This document shows, one piece after another, positions 1 through 5,572 of a stretch of 7,595 nt of DNA. The notes beneath the pieces were generated by a model. That model had not been told where the DNA came from. It was given only the letters and a program-made list of their open reading frames with translations, and did not search any database. How positions within the stretch are numbered: the stretch's first letter is position 1; the number at the start of each line of letters is the position of its first letter. Source of the stretch: Clostridia bacterium (GTDB taxonomy: Bacteria; Bacillota; Clostridia; UMGS1883); the NCBI GenBank assembly GCA_900768005.1, contig CAAGBE010000043.1:1-7595 (forward strand), written 5' to 3'. Position numbers and translations under genes: made by a program.

Positions 1-908
1 AGAGTAAGTCCTGCATCGGCAACAATACTTCTGCCCGGCTCCATAAGAATTACCGGCATATTTACATTTGCAGAGGCACATTTATTTTTTACATAAACGC
101 TTATTTCCTTAATTGTGTTTTCAATATCAAGGTGTGGGTCGGACTCCACATATCTTACACCAAAACCACCGCCGAGGTTGAGGATTTTTGCCTCATAGCC
201 AAGCTCTTTTTTAACAAGGGCAATAAAATCAATCATAATCTCCGCACTCTGGCAGAATGTTTCCCCGTCAAAAACCTGAGAACCTACGTGAGCGTGAAAG
301 CCCTCCAGTGAAATGTTGGGGAGGGAAAGGGCAAATTCAACCATTTTTATAGCCTGCCCTGTTTCAATTGCCGTACCGAATTTGGAATCCACCTGACCTG
401 TTCTTACCGCCTCATAAGTATGTGTGTCAATTCCGGGGGTAAGACGCATAATAATCTTCTGTGTAATACCTTTTTCTCCTGCGATACGGCTGATTGAAAG
501 AAGTTCCTCACGACAGTCTGCCATAAAGAAGCCTACGCCACAGTCCATTGCAAAGGCTATTTCATCATCTGTCTTGTTGTTTCCATGAAAATACACTCTT
601 TCCATAGGGAAGCCTGCTTCCTTGGCGGTGTATATCTCTCCGCCCGAAACCACGTCAACGGACATATTTTCATCTTTTACAATTCTGTATATTTCCTTGA
701 AGCTTAGCGCCTTGCTGGCATAGAGTGCCTGAGCATCCTCGCCAAAATATTTCTTCATCGAATTTATATATGCACGGCACTTCTCACGAATACGCTCCTC
801 GTCAAGAACATAGAGAGGAGTCTTGTATTCTTTCGCAAGCTCTACCGTGTCAACACCTGCAAAACTGAGGTGTCCTTTTTCGTTAATACTCAAATTTGTG
901 TGTAACAT
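1..908 (-). CDS. lysA: Diaminopimelate decarboxylase (partial, 3' end beyond window)
   Basis: PLP-dependent enzyme that decarboxylates meso-diaminopimelate to L-lysine, the last step of lysine synthesis, in the cytoplasm. I translated the minus strand from ATG at 908: 302 codons plus two bases fit before the left edge, against about 420 for the family. Visible motifs are YASKA with the presumed PLP-lysine K66, HAHVGSQ at 205-211, the glycine-rich phosphate-binding GGGFG at 246-250, and EPGRS at 290-294 just before the cut. The C-terminal part with the CxSxD-type active-site cysteine is outside the window. Start choice: AAAGGAC (916-924 region) lies about 9 bases upstream of the ATG. A promoter at 956-984 drives it, divergent from the tRNA genes. 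Related PLP decarboxylases (ornithine/arginine, carboxynorspermidine) share the fold, but the motifs and N-terminus fit LysA best. Confidence 0.93.
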   Translation of the reverse strand, partial: MLHTNLSINEKGHLSFAGVDTVELAKEYKTPLYVLDEERIREKCRAYINSMKKYFGEDAQALYASKALSFKEIYRIVKDENMSVDVVSGGEIYTAKEAGFPMERVYFHGNNKTDDEIAFAMDCGVGFFMADCREELLSISRIAGEKGITQKIIMRLTPGIDTHTYEAVRTGQVDSKFGTAIETGQAIKMVEFALSLPNISLEGFHAHVGSQVFDGETFCQSAEIMIDFIALVKKELGYEAKILNLGGGFGVRYVESDPHLDIENTIKEISVYVKNKCASANVNMPVILMEPGRSIVADAGLT

Positions 909-930
909 CTTTATCAAGTCCTTTCGCCAA

Positions 931-947
931 AGCGGTACACTACCGCT
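931..947 (-). promoter_or_regulatory. Perfect inverted repeat at the lysA transcript start
   Basis: AGCGGTA (931-937), 3-base loop, TACCGCT (941-947): a perfect 7-bp stem. It falls at the predicted 5' end of the lysA mRNA and just downstream of the -10. It could be a 5' stabilising hairpin or a repressor site. No T-tract follows on the lysA strand, so it is not a terminator. It is too short for a lysine riboswitch, and no such riboswitch is visible in this leader. Confidence 0.5.
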
Positions 948-955
948 ATTATATT

Positions 956-984
956 ATTTTATACTTTTTTCACGAAAAAGGCAA
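956..984 (-). promoter_or_regulatory. Likely sigma-A promoter of lysA
   Basis: Read on the minus strand, TTGCCT (979-984) and TAAAAT (956-961) are separated by 17 bases. Transcription would start near 949, leaving a leader of about 40 bases before lysA. The -35 has four of six consensus bases and the -10 five of six. Confidence 0.55.
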
Positions 985-1052
985 TAAGAATTTTTGAATT
1001 GACACAGAAAAACCTGCCTGTCCAAAAAAATTAAAAAATTTATAAAAAAATG

Positions 1053-1081
1053 TTGACAAGAAGGAATTCCTATGCTATTAT
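1053..1081 (+). promoter_or_regulatory. Strong extended -10 promoter for the tRNA pair
   Basis: A perfect TTGACA (1053-1058) is followed after 17 bases by TATTAT (1076-1081), preceded by TGC (1073-1075), an extended -10. A second match, TATAAT (1079-1084), overlaps but gives a 20-base spacer. Start would be near 1088, about 30 bases before tRNA-Thr. This strength is typical of stable-RNA genes. Confidence 0.8.
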
Positions 1082-1090
1082 AATATGCGT

Positions 1091-1105
1091 GTCACGGGTC
1101 GTGAC
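1091..1105 (+). promoter_or_regulatory. Hairpin in the 5' leader of the tRNA transcript
   Basis: GTCACG (1091-1096), GGT loop, CGTGAC (1100-1105): a perfect 6-bp stem at the predicted 5' end of the primary transcript and ahead of the RNase P cut site at 1118/1119. It may protect the leader or be a protein site; no function can be read directly. Confidence 0.45.
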
Positions 1106-1118
1106 TAACTAAATACAA

Positions 1119-1194
1119 GCTGGTGTAGCTCAATTGGCAGAGCAGCTGATTTGTAATCAGCAGGTTGCGGGTTCGAGTCCCATCACCAGCTCCA
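1119..1194 (+). tRNA. tRNA-Thr (anticodon UGU)
   Basis: Full cloverleaf with encoded CCA. Acceptor stem GCTGGTG (1119-1125) pairs with CACCAGC (1184-1190); discriminator T1191; CCA 1192-1194. The D-arm is GCTC/GAGC (1128-1131, 1140-1143). Anticodon stem GCTGA/TCAGC (1145-1149, 1157-1161) closes a 7-base loop with anticodon TGT at 1152-1154. The variable loop is 5 bases. The T-loop is TTCGAGT (1172-1178). The T-stem GCGGG/CCCAT holds a G-U and an adjacent C-A mismatch (1168/1182), slightly irregular. All other helices are intact, so it is probably functional. It reads ACA codons and by wobble others in the threonine box. It is co-transcribed with tRNA-Tyr directly downstream. Confidence 0.96.
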
Positions 1195-1279
1195 GGGAGA
1201 GTTCCCGAGCGGCCAAAGGGGGCAGACTGTAAATCTGTTGTCACTGACTTCGATGGTTCGAATCCATCCTCTCCCACCA
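1195..1279 (+). tRNA. tRNA-Tyr (anticodon GUA)
   Basis: Class II tRNA of 85 bases including CCA. Acceptor GGGAGAG (1195-1201) pairs perfectly with CTCTCCC (1269-1275); discriminator A1276, CCA 1277-1279. Anticodon stem GCAGA/TCTGT (1222-1226, 1234-1238) carries loop CTGTAAA with GTA at 1229-1231. The long variable arm (about 1239-1251) is expected of bacterial tRNA-Tyr. The T-arm GATGG/CCATC encloses TTCGAAT and is perfect. It starts on the base after the CCA of tRNA-Thr, so the two have no spacer and both ends must come from processing at one junction. Its 3' ACCA is also inside the 5' arm of the following terminator. Confidence 0.96.
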
Positions 1280-1320
1280 ACAAAAAAGCATCGTCAATAG
1301 ACGGTGCTTTTTTGTTGGTG
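1275..1320 (+). terminator. Rho-independent terminator of the tRNA operon
   Basis: A near-perfect inverted repeat of about 21 bp: 1275-1295 pairs with 1300-1320 (one G-T pair at 1291/1304) around an AATA loop (1296-1299). The core GCATCGTC/GACGGTGC is followed by TTTTTT (1308-1313). The outer arm reaches back into the tRNA-Tyr 3' end, so CACCA is matched by TGGTG at 1316-1320. The A-tract opposite the T-tract makes it potentially bidirectional. Confidence 0.85.
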
Positions 1321-1360
1321 CTGAAAACGGAGGATTCGAACAGCACGGCGGCGAAGCCGT

Positions 1361-1387
1361 AAAAAACGATCCGGTGAATCGTTTTTT
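1361..1387. terminator. Second terminator-like hairpin after the tRNAs
   Basis: AAAAAACGAT (1361-1370) and ATCGTTTTTT (1378-1387) form a perfect 10-bp stem around CCGGTGA. A- and T-tracts on both sides allow termination in either direction. It may back up the tRNA terminator, or simply be a core hairpin of the palindromic element around it. Confidence 0.55.
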
Positions 1388-1416
1388 AGTGCGCGGCTCG
1401 CGAATCCATCCTGTAA

Positions 1417-1445
1417 TTGAAATTTTCTGTTTTTTGTGATATTAT
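1417..1445 (+). promoter_or_regulatory. Predicted promoter P1 of the membrane protein-tetR cassette
   Basis: TTGAAA (1417-1422), 17 bases, then TATTAT (1440-1445) preceded by TGA (1437-1439), an extended -10. Start would be about 1452, giving a leader of about 100 bases. It begins five bases after the second tRNA T-arm repeat. Confidence 0.6.
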
Positions 1446-1507
1446 ATTAATAAAATAAATTTTCAAAACAACAAAAAACGCAAATTATGTTGTTCATTTT
1501 ACTCTTA

Positions 1508-1538
1508 ATTTGATTTATACTCAAAGTGTAAATTGAAT
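1508..1538 (+). promoter_or_regulatory. Operator-like palindrome over a second -10 element
   Basis: 1508-1521 and 1525-1538 are inverted repeats matching at 11 of 14 positions around a CAA centre; the inner eight, TTTATACT/AGTGTAAA, match at seven. TATACT (1516-1521) could itself be a -10 with a weak -35 near 1493. Length and symmetry fit a TetR-family operator, and the cassette downstream encodes a TetR protein, so negative autoregulation is a reasonable inference. A smaller repeat, AACAACA (1467-1473) with TGTTGTT (1488-1494), lies between the two promoter candidates. Confidence 0.5.
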
Positions 1539-1551
1539 AGGAGGATTCATT

Positions 1552-1905
1552 ATGAACACAAACAAAATTTTAGCAGAAGCAATCGCGAAAGACTATGCAC
1601 CAAAGGATAACTCAAAAATAGTTGCCCTTAAAAAGCTTGACAACAAAGCAAAACTTCCGTCAACAATTTTTACTTACACATTTGGCATTATTTCAGCACT
1701 CATTGTTGGTACAGGTATGAGTCTTTCAATGCAGGTAATTGGCAACGGAGTTGTATCAATGGTTGCAGGAATTATTATCGGTATTATAGGATTTATTCTT
1801 TGCGGAATTAATTATCCTATTTACAAAAGAATGCTTGAAAAAGGCAAAGCTAAATATGCTTATGAAATTGTTGAGCTTGCTCGTGAAATCAGTGAGGAAA
1901 AATAA
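1552..1905 (+). CDS. Small two-TM membrane protein of unknown function
   Basis: 117 residues. A charged N-terminal part (1-36, rich in Lys/Ala) is followed by two hydrophobic segments (about 37-59 and 66-89) joined by a short turn, then a basic/acidic, probably helical C-terminal tail (90-117). The simplest topology is a hairpin with both ends on the same side, probably cytoplasmic because both ends are lysine-rich. Start: ATG 1552 with AGGAGG at 1539-1544, 7-base spacing. The tetR gene follows after 21 bases with its own ribosome site, so the two form an operon and this protein is probably the regulator's target. From memory, similar small proteins of Clostridia are sometimes labelled dihydropteridine reductase; I see no nucleotide-binding or catalytic motif to support that. 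Function unknown; it might help sense or resist a membrane-active compound, which is a guess from context. Confidence 0.85.
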   Translation: MNTNKILAEAIAKDYAPKDNSKIVALKKLDNKAKLPSTIFTYTFGIISALIVGTGMSLSMQVIGNGVVSMVAGIIIGIIGFILCGINYPIYKRMLEKGKAKYAYEIVELAREISEEK

Positions 1906-1926
1906 ATTTTAAAAGGAGGGGTAGCT

Positions 1927-2526
1927 TTGAATAAATCCGAAAGCAAATATTTTAATACTGCAAAAAAGATGGACAAGGCACTTATATCTCTTCTTGAAGA
2001 AAAACCTTTTGAATATATAACAGTTAGTGAAATATGTAAAAAGGCAAGCGTTAATCGTTCTACATTCTATCTTCATTATGAAAATACGGTTGATTTGCTT
2101 AATGAAACAGCAAGGTTTCTGATTAATGATTTTATATCATATTTTAATGTAGATAGAAAGAACATAACAAATAAGTTTAAAGAAGCATCTCTTACTGAAT
2201 TAAATTTCATATCAGACGAATATTTGCATCCGTATTTGTCCTATATTAAGGAAAATAAGCGTGTATTTACGACAGTTTTGTCACACGCAGATTCGTTTGG
2301 CTTTAATGAGGTATTTCAAAGGCTTTATGAAAACATCTTCAATCCGATTTTAGAAAGATTTGATTACCCTCTTGCTGACAGAAAATATGTTATGATGTTT
2401 TACCTTAACGGAATAACCGCTGTGGTGACAGAGTGGTTAAAAGACGGCTGTGAAAAGACCATTGGTGAAGTATCTCAAATTATTTACGAATGTATATTCG
2501 GACTACAAAAAAATGCAGTTCAATAA
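1927..2526 (+). CDS. TetR/AcrR-family transcriptional regulator
   Basis: 199 residues. The N-terminal DNA-binding domain (about 8-60) has the TetR helix-turn-helix: ITVSEICKKASVNRSTFYLHY at 31-51, with the typical turn glycine replaced by serine and the familiar STFYLHYEN recognition helix. The all-helical C-terminal part (about 65-195) would hold the ligand pocket and dimer interface; its pattern with a late NGITAVVTEWLKDG stretch resembles the C-terminal domain common in Firmicutes TetR proteins. Start: TTG at 1927, chosen because AGGAGGGG (from 1914) sits 6-7 bases upstream; there is no ATG in a better place. It probably represses its own two-gene cassette through the palindrome at 1508-1538. 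The ligand is unknown. The stop codon lies in the loop of the terminator hairpin. Confidence 0.93.
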   Translation: MNKSESKYFNTAKKMDKALISLLEEKPFEYITVSEICKKASVNRSTFYLHYENTVDLLNETARFLINDFISYFNVDRKNITNKFKEASLTELNFISDEYLHPYLSYIKENKRVFTTVLSHADSFGFNEVFQRLYENIFNPILERFDYPLADRKYVMMFYLNGITAVVTEWLKDGCEKTIGEVSQIIYECIFGLQKNAVQ

Positions 2527-2541
2527 CGAACTGCATTTTTT
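2508..2541. terminator. Bidirectional terminator between convergent tetR and potD
   Basis: AAAAAATGCAGTTC (2508-2521) pairs over 14 bases with GAACTGCATTTTTT (2528-2541) around AATAAC. T-tracts follow on both strands, so it can end the rightward tetR transcript and the leftward pot operon. The tetR stop codon (2524-2526) is in the loop, and the last codons of tetR form the 5' arm. The potD stop (2543-2545) is one base away. Confidence 0.88.
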
Positions 2542-2542
2542 G

Positions 2543-3979
2543 TTATCTTCTCATTCTTCTTTTCTTTTTCAGCTTTTTCTTTACTGATGATGTCAGCATA
2601 AACGCCGCAACAAGGGCGAGGAAAGCCATCATTACATAGGAAAATGCTGTGATGTTATTACTCTTGACCTTACTCCACATCTCAAGGACATCTTCGTTTC
2701 TGTCCCCGAAATCCTCCATAATACCGCACCGCGCAACCTCGTCGGTAGAGGGGTACTGCGTGGTAAGCTGTCTGCCGAATGTGTTTGTACGGATAATCGC
2801 CTTTCCGTCGGTGTACTTGCCATCAGACAAAGTTCCGTTGAAGAAATAGGAAAGGTCGTACTCGTACTCTCCGTCCTCTTCCTCGTAGTTTTCGCATACA
2901 AGGTCAAAAATTTCATCACCTGCAATGGCACTTGTATATCCGATATAATCCATATTCATAACGGCTATTTCCGGTCTGCACAAAAAGTCAACAAAATCCT
3001 GAGCAAGCTCTACATTTGCCCCTTTAGGCATAACCCATCCGTCAAAATAAATGGTGCTTCCCTCGTTGGGAATTACAAATTCAAGCTCTTTTTCGTCCTC
3101 TTCCTCGGCAAGGTCCATTGCATAAACGGCATCACCACTCCACGCAAGGTTTGCATGGATTTTCCCTGATACAATATCGGTCTTTCCCGAATCCACCTCA
3201 AAGCCGTAGATATTCCTTTTCATATCGGAAAGGGCAATTTCGACATTTGTAATATTTTTTTCTGTGGTGTCGTTTGCCGCGGTATTTACAATTTTCTGTA
3301 ATTCCTCGGCAGAAATTTCACCTTTTTTATACTTTTCATTCGCCTCGCGAAGCTCGTCACGGTGTACATACAGAGAGCCTATAACATAGGCATCACGGGA
3401 AACGTCCTTGCAGGTCATTTGGTTTCTGTAATCGGTATTCCAGAAGAAATCCCATGTAGAAATATCCTCCCTCAAAACCGTTTCGGGATTGTAGAGGAAA
3501 CCAACCGTACCCCACATATATGCCACCGAATATTCGGTCCAGCCGTTTTTCTCAAAAAGTTCTGAAATATATGGAGAAACATTTTTCGTGTAGTTTGGCA
3601 TAGCGGATATATCAAATTTCTCAATTGCGATATTTTCGTCATTGCCTTTTTCCGTTGCGGAAATCATTTTCTGGATAACATAGTCCGACGGACATACAAG
3701 GTCATAGTCCGACCGCCCTGTACGCAGGGTGTTTAACATAGTTTCGTTTGTTTCAAAGGTGTCGTACTGAACACGTACCTTTTTCCCTGTGCGATTATAG
3801 TAATCCTTTTCCCACAGTTCCATAACGGAATCTGAAATTTTCGCACCGTCGTCGTCTTTTCCCTCGTCAATATAGTCCTGCCAGTTATAAACCTTCAGCA
3901 CCGTTTCTTCCGCAAAGGACAAAGGGGCGTAGGAAAAGCACAGTATAAGACACAGTATAAATGCACTAAATTTTTTCAT
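2543..3979 (-). CDS. potD: Spermidine/putrescine ABC transporter substrate-binding protein, C-terminally anchored
   Basis: Extracellular polyamine receptor of the PotABCD importer. 478 residues against about 350 for E. coli PotD. Residues 1-23 are a signal peptide ending SFA before EE; no lipobox is present (the cysteines at 10 and 14 are not preceded by Ala/Gly). PotD-type motifs: YNWQDY (31-36), YDTFETNETM (72-81), DYDLVCPSDY (91-100), YMWGTVGF (154-161), LAWSGDA (278-284), YFDGWVMPKG (311-320), YIGYTS (345-350). These cover most polyamine-contact positions of E. coli PotD, though the site expected to be Trp before FD is Tyr311. A helical, charged insert spans about 205-260. The C-terminus has a hydrophobic segment (about 444-464) and a tail rich in Lys/Arg (468-478), which should tether it to the membrane. 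Start ATG 3979 overlaps the potC end by 14 bases; GGGGAG lies about 10 bases upstream. Last gene of the operon. Confidence 0.93.
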   Translation of the reverse strand: MKKFSAFILCLILCFSYAPLSFAEETVLKVYNWQDYIDEGKDDDGAKISDSVMELWEKDYYNRTGKKVRVQYDTFETNETMLNTLRTGRSDYDLVCPSDYVIQKMISATEKGNDENIAIEKFDISAMPNYTKNVSPYISELFEKNGWTEYSVAYMWGTVGFLYNPETVLREDISTWDFFWNTDYRNQMTCKDVSRDAYVIGSLYVHRDELREANEKYKKGEISAEELQKIVNTAANDTTEKNITNVEIALSDMKRNIYGFEVDSGKTDIVSGKIHANLAWSGDAVYAMDLAEEEDEKELEFVIPNEGSTIYFDGWVMPKGANVELAQDFVDFLCRPEIAVMNMDYIGYTSAIAGDEIFDLVCENYEEEDGEYEYDLSYFFNGTLSDGKYTDGKAIIRTNTFGRQLTTQYPSTDEVARCGIMEDFGDRNEDVLEMWSKVKSNNITAFSYVMMAFLALVAAFMLTSSVKKKLKKKRRMRR

Positions 3980-4775
3980 TTTTCTTTTTCTCCCCGGAAC
4001 TTTGTATGTTTACAATAATCAGTATAACAAGTGCTATCAATGTGATAATCGTGGTAAGCGCACGAAGTGACGGAGGAAGTGTACCCTTTTTACTGGTAAC
4101 ACCGTACACATAGGTGCTGAGTGTCTGAAATGCCGTATCTCTTGTAAATGCGGTGATAATATAATCGTCAAGGCTAAGAGTAATTGAAAGGATAAAGCCT
4201 GACACAATTCCCGGCATTATCTGGGGAATTACTATTGTCCTGAGTGCCTTTTTGGGAGTTGCACCCAAATCAAGTGCCGCCTCGTAAATATTGGGGTCCA
4301 TCTGCATAAGCTTGGGACGCACAGCCAATATAACAAAGGGGATAGTCAGCACTACGTGACCGATAAGAAGTGTGATAAAGTTAAATGTCACACCTGCCAT
4401 AACAAAAAGAATGGTAAGAGAGAGTGCCGTAACAATTTCCGCATTTATAACGGGAATGTTGCTGACTCCCTCCATTATTGCCTTGCTTTTCTTTCCGCTG
4501 TAAAAAATGCCTATTGCACCCATTGTGCCTAAAATTGTAGAAACCATGGCAGAGGAAATTGCAACAAGGAAAGTATTTCCAAATGCCTGCATAATTTCTG
4601 CATCCTTGAAAAGAGCTTCGTACAGATGCAGGCTGAAGCCGTCCCACTTACCGATAATTTTTGTGTTGGTAAAGCTGAATACAATCAGAAGCAAAAGCGG
4701 TGCATACATAACCAGAAGCAGGATATACACATAAAATTTGCTGAGGAACTCTGCAAAAGAAAACTTTTTCTTCAT
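3966..4775 (-). CDS. potC: Spermidine/putrescine ABC transporter permease PotC
   Basis: Inner permease subunit that pairs with PotB to form the polyamine channel. 269 residues with six hydrophobic segments (about 14-36, 66-90, 110-130, 136-156, 186-206, 237-256). The cytoplasmic EAA loop that docks onto the ATPase is clear: EAALDLGA at 165-172 through IVIPQIMPG ending at 189. SLDDYIITAF (201-210) is a PotC-type signature. Start: I chose ATG 4775, which overlaps the potB stop as TAATG with a G-rich SD about 8 bases upstream; an in-frame GTG at 4781 would add two residues but sits too near the SD. The overlap implies translational coupling with potB. The last 14 bases overlap potD. Length matches the family. 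Confidence 0.94.
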   Translation of the reverse strand: MKKKFSFAEFLSKFYVYILLLVMYAPLLLLIVFSFTNTKIIGKWDGFSLHLYEALFKDAEIMQAFGNTFLVAISSAMVSTILGTMGAIGIFYSGKKSKAIMEGVSNIPVINAEIVTALSLTILFVMAGVTFNFITLLIGHVVLTIPFVILAVRPKLMQMDPNIYEAALDLGATPKKALRTIVIPQIMPGIVSGFILSITLSLDDYIITAFTRDTAFQTLSTYVYGVTSKKGTLPPSLRALTTIITLIALVILIIVNIQSSGEKKKNEKI

Positions 4776-5572
4776 TACCACAGCCCCCCTCTCGCATCAC
4801 TTTCACCCTCTGAATCGGTACAGAATGCACCGAATGCCATAATTATGAGCATTATGAGGGCAACAAGACTGCCTAAATTCCACAATCCCTGGTCGAAATA
4901 AAGTTGAATACTGTTACCGATAAGGGAAATTTTTCTCTCACCCATAACGTCGCTTATTACAAAGCTGCTCATAGTGGGCATAAACACCATTGTTGCCGCA
5001 GATGCAATACCAGGCATAGTCATAGGAAGCACTGTTTTAAAGAATGTCTGCACCTTGTTTGCACCAAGGTCGTAGGATGCCTCAATAAGGCTTAAATCCA
5101 TTTTTGTCATAGTGGTATAAAGGGGCAGAATTACAAATGGCAGGTAGTTATACACCATACCAATCATTGTAGCAAAATAGGGATGCTCACCGCCAGAAAT
5201 ACCCATTGCAAAGAGAAGGTCTCTCGTTGCGGCGGTACGAAGCACAAAGTTTATCCACATTGGCATTACAAACAGAAGCACAGTTGCCTTCCCAAAGCCC
5301 ATTTCCTTTTTCGCCAGTATGTATGCGGCAGGATAGCCTAAAAGCAGGCAAAGTGCCGTATTCGCCATACCTATAAATATACTGAACATCAATGTATTTA
5401 TGTTGTGTCCGCCCGAGAAAAATGTACGGAAATTATCAAAAGTAAATCTTCCCTGAGCATCTGTAAATGCGTACATTACAATAAGAAAAAGAGGAATCAC
5501 AACAAACAGAACCATAAAGACAGCATAGGGCAGGGCGAGAGTTTTTCTGGAAAAAATATTATTTTTTCGCAT
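4775..5572 (-). CDS. potB: Spermidine/putrescine ABC transporter permease PotB
   Basis: First permease of the polyamine importer. 265 residues, six hydrophobic segments (about 12-34, 60-82, 96-112, 132-152, 190-210, 232-250). The ATPase-docking EAA motif reads EASYDLGA (164-171) through VLPMTMPG ending at 188. Start ATG 5572 lies inside the end of potA (14-base overlap), with AAAGGAGAGG about 10 bases upstream in potA coding sequence. The stop TAA shares its last A with the potC ATG. The C-terminal tail is short and acidic. Family assignment rests on position between potA and potC, the binding-protein-dependent permease pattern, and resemblance to PotB/PotH proteins. Length is slightly below the E. 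coli protein. Confidence 0.94.
   Translation of the reverse strand: MRKNNIFSRKTLALPYAVFMVLFVVIPLFLIVMYAFTDAQGRFTFDNFRTFFSGGHNINTLMFSIFIGMANTALCLLLGYPAAYILAKKEMGFGKATVLLFVMPMWINFVLRTAATRDLLFAMGISGGEHPYFATMIGMVYNYLPFVILPLYTTMTKMDLSLIEASYDLGANKVQTFFKTVLPMTMPGIASAATMVFMPTMSSFVISDVMGERKISLIGNSIQLYFDQGLWNLGSLVALIMLIIMAFGAFCTDSEGESDARGGLW

Larger units (their letters stand above)
1259..1412. repeat. Palindromic segment bounded by tRNA-Tyr T-arm repeats
   Basis: The 12-mer CGAATCCATCCT of the tRNA-Tyr T-arm/acceptor (1259-1270) recurs exactly and in direct orientation at 1401-1412. An inverted 10-base copy, GGATTCGAAC, lies between them at 1332-1341, matching GTTCGAATCC at 1256-1265. Inside are ACGGC/GCCGT (1345-1349, 1356-1360), the hairpin at 1361-1387 and GCAC/GTGC (1343-1346, 1389-1392), so 1332-1407 can fold as one long branched stem. 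No coding frame is convincing. The structure resembles a REP/MITE-like element, or an integration scar whose cores are the two 12-mers. The repeats are seen; the mobile origin is inference. Confidence 0.6.

Noticed and set aside
909..956. Lysine riboswitch in front of lysA
   Set aside because: The predicted leader is only about 40 bases, far too short for the L box, and contains just one small hairpin.
1092..1346. 84-residue minus-strand ORF across the tRNA genes
   Set aside because: It is the antisense translation of two tRNAs (GDGTRTRN type peptide), a well-known false ORF.
1165..1362. 65-residue plus-strand ORF in the tRNA pair and terminator
   Set aside because: Its codons are tRNA and terminator bases; no ribosome site and no independent coding signal.
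2632..2931. 99-residue minus-strand ORF inside potD
   Set aside because: It is a frame-shifted shadow of potD, rich in Ser/Thr/Arg as expected of an off-frame reading; potD itself is intact.
3930..3979. Lipoprotein signal in PotD
   Set aside because: Cys10 and Cys14 are both preceded by Leu, not the Ala/Gly/Ser of a lipobox; a signal-peptidase-I site after SFA fits better.
4381..4830. Several 60-91 residue ORFs on both strands over potC and the potB/potC junction
   Set aside because: All overlap intact permease genes with the expected membrane pattern; none has its own ribosome site.
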